From JAFNAG01 sp963739235 (GTDB lineage Bacteria; Acidobacteriota; UBA6911), in NCBI GenBank assembly GCA_963739235.1, contig CAVTZY010000058.1:53696-117695 (forward strand): a stretch of DNA of 64,000 nucleotides, given 5' to 3'. The stretch's first letter is position 1. Each line of letters begins with the position of its first letter. Shown here piece after piece: positions 27,940 through 37,108 of the stretch. The position numbers and the translations under genes are program-made. A model generated the notes under the pieces. It had not been told where the DNA came from. It did not search any database and was given only the letters and a program-made list of their open reading frames with translations.

Positions 27940-28763
27940 AGTCTCCCTCGAACCGCAGCACGGATCTCGAGCAGATCCTGCACCAGGCGCGGAAATGAGC
28001 GCAGATTGAGCGCGTTCGGGCCATCGGACAAGGCCTTTTCGGGATGATCATGCACTTCGAAAAAAAACCCGTCGACGCCGAAGGCAGCTGCGGCGCGAGC
28101 GAGGTGTGGGATGAACTCCGCTTGCCCGCCCGAGCGGTCTCCTTTTCCGCCAGGTATTTGAACGCTGTGCGTTGACATCGAACACAACCGGCTGCCCGAA
28201 GGAACGCATGATCATCAGAGAGCGAAAATCGACAACCAGGTTGTTGTAGCCGAAAAAATGTGCCCCGCTCCGTCAGCATGATGTCACGGTTGCCCGTGCT
28301 CAAAGCCTTGTCGAGCACCTTGCGCATTTCCTGGGGAGATAGGAACTGACCTTTCTTGATGTTCACCGCACGACCGCTGCCCGATACCGCCAGGATCAGA
28401 TCCGTCTGCCGGCAGAGAAAAGCGGGGATCTGCAGAGACATCCAGAACCTCGGCGGCTGCAGGAACCTGGCCTGATTCGTGAACGTCACTGAGGATCGGA
28501 AGCCCGCTGACACGCCGCGCTTTTTCGAGGATTCGCAGGCCTTCGACCAGCCCGGGTCCGCGGAATGAATCCCCTGAAGTGCGGTTGGCTTTGTCGAAAG
28601 ATGCTTTGAAGATCAGATCGATGCCTGCGCGTGCACCGATCCCGGCCAGGCGCTCTGCCATTTTGAGGCAATGTTTTTCGCTTTCGATGACACACGGTCC
28701 GGCAATGAAAAAGGGCTGCGGGCCACGACCGAGTCTCAAGCTGCCAACTTTGATGGAATTCAT
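27936..28763 (-). CDS. kdsA: 3-deoxy-8-phosphooctulonate synthase, frame-shifted
   Basis: Condenses arabinose 5-phosphate with phosphoenolpyruvate to Kdo-8-phosphate. From the ATG at 28763: FFIAGPCVIESEKHCLKMAE, LIFKASFDKANRTS, GLPILSDVHE. After a shift come QIPAFLCRQTDLILA and VNIKKGQFLSPQEM, and after further shifts HSVQIPGGKGDRSGGQAEFI and FFFEVHDHPEKALSDGPNAL. Three frameshifts (near 28430, 28250 and 28165) break one gene that is otherwise full length. As Kdo is essential in most diderms, sequence error is the likely cause. It overlaps pyrG upstream and kdsD downstream by ATGA. Confidence 0.85.
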
Positions 28764-30438
28764 CGGTGTCTCGATGCGGAGGAATGCCTTAGGTCGCCGT
28801 CTCCCTGACCGTCAGCTCGCATTTCTGCGGCCGGGCCGCATCCCGCTTCGCGCTTGAACTGGTATGCGGCGGCAATGAAGCTGGCGAACAACGGATGCGG
28901 CTGCAGGGGTTTGGATTTGAACTCCGGATGGAATTGGCATCCCAGGAACCAGGGGTGCCCCGGCAGCTCCATGATCTCCACAAAATTGCGGTCAGGCGAG
29001 TTGCCCGAGAATTTCATGCCGTAGCTCGTCAGAATCTCCTCATACTCGCGGTTGAACTCATAGCGGTGTCGATGACGCTCGGAGATTTCCTTCTTCCCAT
29101 AGATGCGGTGCGCGAGCGAGTCTGTCGTCCAGATTGCAGGGGAAGGCGCCGAGCCGCATATTTCCCCCCATGATGTCCGTCCCCAGCAGTTCCCGCAGCA
29201 TGTAGAAGACGCGATGCGGAGCGGCCGGATCGAACTCCGAGCTGTCCGCCTGGAGACCGCAGACGTTTCGTGCAAACTCAATGACACCGCACTCCATGCC
29301 CAGACAGATGCCGAAGAAAGGCACCTTATGAGTGCGGGCGTATCGGATGCCGCGCAGCATGCCGTCGATTCCTCGCTTGCCGAAACCGCCCGGAACCAGG
29401 ATGCGCGTCGTAGCATCCAAGTTGCTCTTCCAGGGTCTCATCCATGAGGCCTTCCGACTCGATCCACTTGAGATTGACGCGCACTCGGTTGGCCAGGCCG
29501 CCGTGATAGAGGGCTTCGTTCAGGCTCTTGTAGGAGTCCTCGTACTCGACGTATTTGCCGACAATGCCGATGCGAACCGTGTCCTCGGGGTGCTGATCGC
29601 GGTGCAGCAGCTCATTCCATGCGCTCAGATCGGGCTCGTGCGCCGGCAGGTTCAGGTAGCGCACAATCGCACCGTCGAGCCCTTCACTGTGCAACACCAC
29701 CGGCACCTCATAGATATTTTTTACGTCGAGGGCGGTAATGACTTCTTTTTCGGACACATTGCAGAAGAGCGCAATCTTGGCCTTGATGTCGCGCGGCAGC
29801 AGCCGGTCTGTGCGACAAAGCAGAATGTCGGGCTGGATACCGATTTCCCTGAGCTCCTTGACACTGTGCTGCGTGGGCTTGGTTTTCAGTTCCCCTGAGG
29901 TGCCGATAAAAGGCACGAGGGTCAGGTGGATGAACATGGAATTTTCCCGTCCAACCTCGTTTCGCAACTGCCGGATGGATTCAAGGAAAGGCAGGCTCTC
30001 GATGTCGCCCACAGTACCGCCGATTTCGACGATTGCAACGTCCACATCCTGCGCCACGCGCCGAATGGTATTTTTGATTTCGTTCGTGATGTGCGGAATC
30101 ACCTGGACGGTCTTGCCGAGGAATTCACCTTTGCGCTCCTTTTCGATGACGCCCAGATAGATCTTTCCGGTCGTGGAGTTATTGTCGCGCGTCAGTCGAA
30201 CGTTGGTGAAGCGCTCGTAGTGGCCCAGATCCAGATCCGTCTCCGCACCATCGTCGGTGACATAGACTTCGCCGTGCTGGAAAGGACTCATCGTGCCCGG
30301 ATCGACGTTAATGTAAGGATCCAGCTTCAGGAAATTGATCTTACATCCCCGGGCCTCCAGCAAGGCGCCGATCGAGGCGCTGGCCAGTCCTTTGCCGAGC
30401 GAAGAAAGCACTCCCCCGGTCACAAATATATATTTCAT
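28760..30438 (-). CDS. pyrG: CTP synthase, frame-shifted in the glutaminase half
   Basis: Aminates UTP to CTP using glutamine and ATP. The synthase half (FVTGGVLSSLGKGLASASIG, DPYINVDPGTMSPFQHGEVY, GGTVGDIESLPFLE) is intact. The glutamine amidotransferase half is spread over frames: LVPGGFGKRGIDGM and FFGICLGMECGVIEFARNVC carry the catalytic Cys, and HRHRYEFNREYEEIL and CQFHPEFKSKPLQPHPLF carry His and Glu. Breaks are near 29420 and 29115. I use the ATG at 30438 (MKYIFVTGG); one six codons upstream is possible. The stop overlapping the kdsA start supports the chosen C-terminal frame. CTP also feeds CMP-Kdo formation, which fits the pairing with kdsA. Confidence 0.88.
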
Positions 30439-30492
30439 ACGCCTCTCTTCGGCCATGATCGCGTCGTTGGTTTCGTCGGAAATGACGGGGGA

Positions 30493-30521
30493 AGATTACC
30501 AGCCTGCCGAAGCGGAGGCAA
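30493..30521 (-). promoter_or_regulatory. Possible promoter of pyrG-kdsA-kdsD
   Basis: In the minus sense TTGCCT and TAATCT with 17 bp between, about 55 bp before the pyrG start. Moderate match only. Confidence 0.35.
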
Positions 30522-30628
30522 CTCCTATTGCTTCCACTTCGGTAGACTGCCCTACTAATGCTAAATCACAGCGGACGCTAAAACACGCGATTTTTTAATA
30601 ATTTTGTGTCTTTCGCCTTGGTTGCATT

Positions 30629-31714
<1,086 letters not shown>

Positions 31715-31729
31715 TGATCTAACATCTCC

Positions 31730-32233
31730 TTACCGGGAAAGTCTCTTAACAAAAAACAACTTATCGTCACCGACGTCGTAGAAATCCCGTATCTGCGACG
31801 CTTCTTCATATCCCAGGCGGCGATAGAACCCGACGGTTATATCGTAGGATTCCTTGGAGGAAGTCTCGAGAATCAGAAGCCTTCCATGCTCCTCCTGCAC
31901 TTTGCTTTCCACATACTGCATCAAAGCCCGGCCAACACCTTTCCCCTGAGCCGCCGGGTGCGTCGCGATCCAATAGAGATCGTACGTGCCCTTGGTCATC
32001 GGGGTCGGGCCCCAGCAGGCGTAACCGCACACTTCTTCGTTAGCGCCTTGCACCACAACGAAGTTGTAGTCCGGCTGGCCGGGATTATTAAGATAGATAT
32101 CGACGAGTTCGAGGGCGCATGCCATCTCCGCCTGGTTGAAGTTGCCGACGTCACGATTGATGCGTGCGACAGCCTCACGATCGCCGGCAGCAAGTTTGCG
32201 AATCAGATGTATATGAGAGTCAGGAGAAGGCAT
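31730..32233 (-). CDS. GNAT-family N-acetyltransferase
   Basis: A 167-residue single-domain acetyltransferase using acetyl-CoA. Motif A is LYWIATHPAAQGKGVGRALM, with the QGKGVG pyrophosphate loop, and SYDITVGFYRRLGYEEA is the usual C-terminal part. It is shorter than archaeal AblB (beta-lysine N6-acetyltransferase), so that identity cannot be assumed, though the adjacent kamA makes an aminoacyl or beta-lysine substrate attractive. The ATG at 32233 lies inside the end of the ATP-grasp gene (14-bp overlap). Confidence 0.8.
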   Translation of the reverse strand: MPSPDSHIHLIRKLAAGDREAVARINRDVGNFNQAEMACALELVDIYLNNPGQPDYNFVVVQGANEEVCGYACWGPTPMTKGTYDLYWIATHPAAQGKGVGRALMQYVESKVQEEHGRLLILETSSKESYDITVGFYRRLGYEEASQIRDFYDVGDDKLFFVKRLSR

Positions 32234-33266
32234 ACGCGGTAGAGGGCACCTTTGCGCCTCGTTCCAAGGCTGAATGGGTTATCCGAGCAACGAGGTCGGT
32301 ATACGTCAGCCCCGCAGTTCGTGCCGCGCGCACGAATCCAGCGAGCGGCGAAAGATCGGGATTTGGATTCACCTCGAGGACGTAGATGTTGCCCTTCACA
32401 TCCGTCCTCATATCGACGCGGGCATAATCCCGGCAGTCGATCGCCCTGCAGCTGCGCAAGGCAGTGTCCTTGATACGCTTTTCAAGGCGCACAGGGATAT
32501 CGGCGGGACAGACCGGCACCGTACATCGACAGACGACGCTTTCCTCATCCCACTTCGCACGATAGCTCACAATCCGCGGCTCGTGCTCCGGCATTTGACT
32601 GAAATCGATCTCAGAAATCGGCAGCACCTGCACATCCTGTCCACAGAAAATGGCGACGTTAAACTCCCTTCCAGCGAGGAATTGATCCACCAGGGCGTCC
32701 TGGTGATAGACCTGATGGATGTAAGCGACCTGCCGTTCGAGTTGGTCAGAGTTGTGGCATACCGAGTTTGAGTTGATTCCCAGGCTGGCATCCTCATGCA
32801 CCGGCTTCACGATTACCGGGAAACGGCGCATCGCCTGCGGTCGAATCCGCTGGCCCACGGGACAGAGATATCCGTACGGCACCGGGATGCCGGAGGCACG
32901 CAGAATCTGCTTTACCCGGAATTTGTTTAAAGCCACGCCCAGAGCCAGCGGGCCGGATCCGGTATAGGGAATGTTCATCAAATCCAGCAGCCCAGCGATG
33001 CACATCTCGAGCTCCGTGTTTCCCTGGATCTCCTCGCACAGGTTCCAGACGAATTTGGGAGCAAGGCGATGGAGAGTCAGCACCAGCTCTTTCGAGAATT
33101 GATCCACGCCGATGACATACGGGCTGTATCCCAGTTCGCGCAGACTGTCCTCAATCGCGCCCACTTCCTCGCGAATGAGATTCGCGGGATAGACCTTCTC
33201 TTCGGCGAGCGGCAACTCCCTCACCGTGGCAGCATTATAAAGGATGACGCAGTCCGGTTTTCCCAT
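32220..33266 (-). CDS. ATP-grasp ligase, D-Ala-D-Ala-ligase-like (second gene of operon)
   Basis: A 348-residue ATP-grasp carboxylate-amine ligase. Visible parts: LNKFRVKQILRASGIPVPYG, the phosphate-binding VKPVHEDASLGINSNSV, DQFLAGREFNVAIF, and the metal-binding end YARVDMR with VLEVNPNPDLSP. It resembles Ddl, but the usual N-terminal GGxSxEHxVS is absent, so it is unlikely to be the cell-wall enzyme (a true ddl lies at 2.7-3.8 kb). Its start shares one base with the stop of the first ligase gene. Substrate unknown; a beta-lysine-containing amide is inferred only from the operon. Confidence 0.78.
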   Translation of the reverse strand: MGKPDCVILYNAATVRELPLAEEKVYPANLIREEVGAIEDSLRELGYSPYVIGVDQFSKELVLTLHRLAPKFVWNLCEEIQGNTELEMCIAGLLDLMNIPYTGSGPLALGVALNKFRVKQILRASGIPVPYGYLCPVGQRIRPQAMRRFPVIVKPVHEDASLGINSNSVCHNSDQLERQVAYIHQVYHQDALVDQFLAGREFNVAIFCGQDVQVLPISEIDFSQMPEHEPRIVSYRAKWDEESVVCRCTVPVCPADIPVRLEKRIKDTALRSCRAIDCRDYARVDMRTDVKGNIYVLEVNPNPDLSPLAGFVRAARTAGLTYTDLVARITHSALERGAKVPSTAYAFS

Positions 33267-34288
33267 CAGAGTATCCCGTAGCGGCGGCAGGCGATGTCCA
33301 GAACCGTATTGATCAACTGGTGGTAATTCATGCCGGCGGCACGCGCTGCTTTTGGAAAACAGGAGTTGTCCTCCGGCCGCGGCAGAATTCCCGGCAACGG
33401 ATTAAGCTCGATGATGTGAGGGCGGTTCGAGCTGTCGAGACGGACATCAATGCGACACCAATCGCGACAGCGCATGGTTCGATAGGCGTCCAGGCATATG
33501 CGTTCGATCTCAGCCTCGCTTTCCGGACTCAAGCGCGCAGGACAATCAAATATCTGCAGCGGGTTCGAACTCTGATCCCAAATCCATTTGGCTTCGTACG
33601 AATAGATCGGATTCATCCCCGACGGAAGTGAATCAAATCGTATCTCGACGATCGGAAGGGCTCGGGCCTCCGCTCCGTTTCCCAGGATGGCCACCGTGAA
33701 TTCACGCCCGGGAAGGAACTCTTCCACCATGGCCGGCTGCTGGAAGCGCTCGGTCACCCATAAGATTTTGGCGCGCATGTCCTCCCAGTTGTGCACCAGA
33801 GAGTCATTGCGAATCCCCATGCTCGAACCTTCAAACAGCGGCTTCACCAGAAGTGGAAAGTGCAGGCTGTTGAACGAAAGGTCCTTGTCCGCGACCACAC
33901 GGAAACGCGCCGTCGGCAAACCGTAATAAGACAGAATCTCCTTGGCGCGGGACTTGTCCAGACAGACGTTGAGCGTCAGCGGGTCGCTGGCTGTATAGGG
34001 AATGTTGAGATATTCGAGGATCGAAGGGATGTGACCTTCACGGCAAGGGCCGGTAGTCCCTTCCGCCATGTTGAAGACAATGTCCGGACGGCTGTCGCGA
34101 AGCGCGTTGTAAGCATCCACGGCCGCATCGATTGGGATCACCTCATGGCGCTCCCGCAGGGCGCCAATCACGGCATTCACGGTTTCCTGGTCGTCCCACT
34201 CGGCCTGCGCTTCGCGGCTGCTACTTGGAGGGTCTTGCCCCTCCTCTGGCTCACCGCGCTTCAAATTGAACGTCAATCCAACTCGCAT
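33266..34288 (-). CDS. ATP-grasp ligase, D-Ala-D-Ala-ligase-like (first gene of operon)
   Basis: A 340-residue relative of the next gene. Motifs: FNMAEGTTGPCREGHIPSIL, LDKSRAKEILSYYGLPTARF, LVKPLFEGSSMGIRN, VEEFLPGREFTVAI and WCRIDVRLDSSNRPHIIELN with PLPGILP. FNMAEG and the PxLxE-like region occur in Ddl-like ligases of unknown substrate. It differs from the second ligase in the N-terminal third, which suggests two different substrates or sequential ligations. The ATG at 34288 has a GAGGGTGG site upstream and a near-perfect promoter 24 bp before it, so this is the operon's first gene. Confidence 0.78.
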   Translation of the reverse strand: MRVGLTFNLKRGEPEEGQDPPSSSREAQAEWDDQETVNAVIGALRERHEVIPIDAAVDAYNALRDSRPDIVFNMAEGTTGPCREGHIPSILEYLNIPYTASDPLTLNVCLDKSRAKEILSYYGLPTARFRVVADKDLSFNSLHFPLLVKPLFEGSSMGIRNDSLVHNWEDMRAKILWVTERFQQPAMVEEFLPGREFTVAILGNGAEARALPIVEIRFDSLPSGMNPIYSYEAKWIWDQSSNPLQIFDCPARLSPESEAEIERICLDAYRTMRCRDWCRIDVRLDSSNRPHIIELNPLPGILPRPEDNSCFPKAARAAGMNYHQLINTVLDIACRRYGIL

Positions 34289-34311
34289 CCACCCTCGCTA
34301 TTCAATTCATT

Positions 34312-34340
34312 TGTATAAAGGAATCAAAACTGCGTGTCAA
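34312..34340 (-). promoter_or_regulatory. Near-consensus sigma-70 promoter of the ATP-grasp/GNAT/kamA operon
   Basis: In the minus sense TTGACA, 17 bp, TATACA. The -10 ends 24 bp before the start codon, leaving a leader of about 17 bases that holds just the ribosome site. Strong and apparently constitutive. Confidence 0.7.
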
Positions 34341-34772
34341 GTAGTATTTGGAGAATTCCCACTAGATTTTGGGCCGGGATCGGATTCCAACACAAGAGCT
34401 TGTATAGGCAGGGCTATGTGGTAACGGGATAATACACCCACCCTGATGACCTTTGGTTCGAAAAGTGGATAAATACTATTCCTATAGGGATTGCTTAACC
34501 CAGGAACTGTTTTTGCCGTAATCTTGCATAAAAATCACATCGCCTGCCGCTAGGATTGCTGCAAATAATCTCGTGATCCAATCAACCTCTCGACGCGCTG
34601 TCCCCGGGTCCTTTCAAGTTCAGGGCATGATTCTACTGCTCAGAAAGCGCAGGCGGGCGCCGATGCCTCGAGCGTGATGAAATATCCTTTTGACCTCTTT
34701 TTCATGAATTCTCGTCATAGTAGATTGCAGTCTGCGCGTCATGAAAACATCGGGTATAATGACCGTCTGATT
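34341..34772. other. Intergenic region between divergent units
   Basis: No gene is recognised. An AT-richer stretch contains TATAAT at about 34755, 13 bp before the plus-strand membrane-protein gene, without a good -35. Open frames here are short and lack known content. Confidence 0.4.
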
Positions 34773-35297
34773 ATGAATCACACCACACTCCGCAAAATTC
34801 CGCGCGCACCACGAGTTCTTCTCGCGCTCCTCTGGGGAAGCATCTGTGCTGCTTTGCTGGCCGCTCCGTGGCTGGCATCTCTCGGACACGCGCGTGCGGC
34901 TGCGGTGATGTACGCGCTTTTTTCTCCGGTGTGCCATCAGGATCCGGCACGTTCCTTCGCATGGTTTGGCCATTCGTGGGCAGTCTGTCACCGTTGTTCG
35001 GGAATCTATGCGGCTTTATTCCTGACTTCGCTATGGCCGTTCGAACTTAGTTTTCTTTTGAATCCGCCGCGACGGCGCAGGTTATGGGTATTAGCCGCTA
35101 CTGTGCCTTTGTTGCTGGATTTTTTTGCGCCGCTCGCCGGGCTCTGGATCAACACTCCGGGCAGTCGTTTTTTTACAGGTTGGCTTTTTGGCACCATGCT
35201 TTCTTCCCTGCTTGTACCAGCGGTCGCGGAGTTCATTGACGAAGTTCGGAGCAGAATCAGGAGTATCGAGTCCGATGCTCTTGGAGGACTCTTATGA
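34773..35297 (+). CDS. DUF2085-family membrane protein
   Basis: About 174 residues from the ATG at 34773 (MNHTTLRKIPRAPR), with four to five hydrophobic spans. The family signature is clear: FSPVCHQDPARSFAWFGHSW, then AVCHRCSGIYAAL, with paired Cys-His units that probably bind metal. DUF2085 function is unknown. The longer open frame starting at 34674 lacks membrane character upstream. The stop overlaps the next gene's start by ATGA, so the two membrane proteins are co-expressed. Confidence 0.75.
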   Translation: MNHTTLRKIPRAPRVLLALLWGSICAALLAAPWLASLGHARAAAVMYALFSPVCHQDPARSFAWFGHSWAVCHRCSGIYAALFLTSLWPFELSFLLNPPRRRRLWVLAATVPLLLDFFAPLAGLWINTPGSRFFTGWLFGTMLSSLLVPAVAEFIDEVRSRIRSIESDALGGLL

Positions 35298-35851
35298 ATC
35301 AGAATGCAATGTGGAGGCCCGCGCTGATTGGAGGAGTGTTGCTTGGCATCCTGTCGGCCATTCCTCCGCTCAGTTTTCTCAACTGCGCCTGTTGTGCGTG
35401 GGTAATCGGCGGCGGTGTCCTGGCAGCCAACCTCTATGTGAAGAGTTCTCCAACCGTGGTGACGCTTGGCAGCGGTGTCGGCCTCGGCCTGCTCACCGGA
35501 GCCATCGGCGGGATTGTCTCCACAATTTTCAGCATTCCCATCCAGATCCTCATGAATACCGTTTTTGCCGAATATGCTGCGCAGGCACGCCGGATGATCA
35601 GCGAACTGCCCAACATGCCGCCCGTCTGGCGCGATCTGATCCTGTCCTCGGGCAACACGGGCTTCAATGTCTTGTCCGTGATCCTGGCAACATTTGTCAT
35701 CGTCACCGTATATTCTCTTTTCGCCATGTTGGGAGGAGTGCTCGGCGTAGCCATCTTCGAAAAAAGAAAGGTCGAGGGACCGACTGCGGCTTGCCATCCT
35801 CCGGTCAACCTGCCACCGCCACCCCCGCCGCCGGATTATCCGGAGCAGTGA
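35294..35851 (+). CDS. Membrane protein with an NCACC motif, unknown function
   Basis: A 185-residue protein with about four hydrophobic segments. The first loop holds LNCACCAWVIGGGVLAANLY, a closely spaced Cys trio before a glycine-rich span. A central soluble loop (AAQARRMISELPNMPPVWRD) and a proline-rich C-terminal tail (PPPPPPPDYPEQ) follow. I have seen this NCxCCxW-x-GG pattern in hypothetical proteins only. Coupled to the DUF2085 gene by a 4-bp overlap, so both may act together in the membrane. Confidence 0.6.
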   Translation: MNQNAMWRPALIGGVLLGILSAIPPLSFLNCACCAWVIGGGVLAANLYVKSSPTVVTLGSGVGLGLLTGAIGGIVSTIFSIPIQILMNTVFAEYAAQARRMISELPNMPPVWRDLILSSGNTGFNVLSVILATFVIVTVYSLFAMLGGVLGVAIFEKRKVEGPTAACHPPVNLPPPPPPPDYPEQ

Positions 35852-36050
35852 TTCAATTCAATGATGGTCAATATGGCGCGCTGATAAGGCCGCATGCAGA
35901 ATAAGCAGTCATGGCTCTGTACAATCAGCGGTGGTCTTCCACCGAATCTCGAGCCAGCGGTTTTTCGTCACTCTTCATGATGATCGCGTCTTGGACTGAG
36001 CAGTAGCGGATGATCTCTGCGCATTCCCCGTCTTTGCACCTGCGGAACGA

Positions 36051-36956
36051 TCACTGAATTTCTGCCACAATTCCATCTTCTTTTTCGATCTGAATGGTCG
36101 TGTGCTCAATATGGTAGCGTTCACGCATGAGGCGGCTCAACGTCATGAGCACGGCATGAGCATCTGCACGCGCGCGTAGCACCACATGGCAACTCAACGC
36201 CGGCATTCCGGATGTGATCGCCCATACATGAAGATCGTGCACGGAGAGAACATCTTCGACACTGCCCAGGTCGGCCAGAATGTCAGCAGTCTTCAAATGC
36301 CTCGGTGTTCCCTCCAATAACACTTCCACGCTGTCACGCAACAGCTGCCATGAGCTGTAGAGGATCAGCGCCGCGACAATGATGGAAACGATCGGATCCG
36401 CCAGGTACCAGCTCCAGACCCACATGACGACGCCAGCGCTGATCGCGCCCAACGATCCAAGAATGTCACCCAAAATGTGGAGGAATGCCCCTCGCACGTT
36501 GAGATTCTCCAGATCGGAGTGCGAGAGCAGACGAGCCGACATGAGATTGGCCCCAAGCCCGATGCAGGCGACGATCAGCATGGTTCCGCTTTTGATCGAT
36601 GGGGGCGCATGCAGACGCTGGTAGGCTTCATAGGCAATCGAAACGCCCACCATGACCAGAATGACGCCATTCGCCAGAGCCGCCAGGATCTCCGCCCGCA
36701 GGTAGCCGTAGGTCTTTTCGTTGGTTGCCGGAAGCGCGGCGATCTTAAACGCAAACAGGCTGAGCGAAAGCGCTGCGAGATCCGTCAGCATGTGTCCTGC
36801 GTCGGCAAGCAAAGCAAGGCTGTTTGTGTAAAAGCCGGCGAGCAGTTCCACAACAAACCAGACCGCGGTGATCAGCAAAGCGAGCAGCAGTCCACGCTTC
36901 GTGGTGAAATGCGAGCTAGAATCGTCTGATTTGTGCATCATTCCGATGTCATGCAT
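36051..36956 (-). CDS. Cation diffusion facilitator (CzcD/ZitB-type zinc exporter)
   Basis: An inner-membrane divalent metal/proton antiporter of 301 residues. Six hydrophobic spans are present. The metal-site motifs are NSLALLADAGHMLTDLAALS in the second span (H-x3-D) and LHILGDILGSLGAISAGVVM in the fifth (H-x3-D). A cytoplasmic ferredoxin-like C-terminal domain carries VLSVHDLHVWAITSGMPALS. The HMLTD pattern suggests Zn or Cd. The N-terminus MHDIGMMHKSDDSSSH is His-rich and could bind metal. It is a single gene with a GGGG-type ribosome site. Confidence 0.9.
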   Translation of the reverse strand: MHDIGMMHKSDDSSSHFTTKRGLLLALLITAVWFVVELLAGFYTNSLALLADAGHMLTDLAALSLSLFAFKIAALPATNEKTYGYLRAEILAALANGVILVMVGVSIAYEAYQRLHAPPSIKSGTMLIVACIGLGANLMSARLLSHSDLENLNVRGAFLHILGDILGSLGAISAGVVMWVWSWYLADPIVSIIVAALILYSSWQLLRDSVEVLLEGTPRHLKTADILADLGSVEDVLSVHDLHVWAITSGMPALSCHVVLRARADAHAVLMTLSRLMRERYHIEHTTIQIEKEDGIVAEIQ

Positions 36957-37108
36957 ATTCCCCGGGTGCAGAGCAATGCAGTCGTCCTATTCAATCATAC
37001 TGCAGACGGTCCAGCGGGTCGACTGCAGGACAAAAGAGCATAAACCGTTCTCGATGAATTGCAGATAGCATAAAGCTTCCTCTTGATACAATCCCAAAAT
37101 GCGATGGA

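Noticed and set aside
32220..34288. Cell-wall D-Ala-D-Ala ligase duplicates
   Set aside because: The GGxSxEHxVS N-terminus is absent from both and a true ddl exists at 2.7-3.8 kb.
35006..35797. 263-codon minus-strand open frame
   Set aside because: Antisense to the DUF2085 and NCACC membrane-protein genes, with no recognisable domain.
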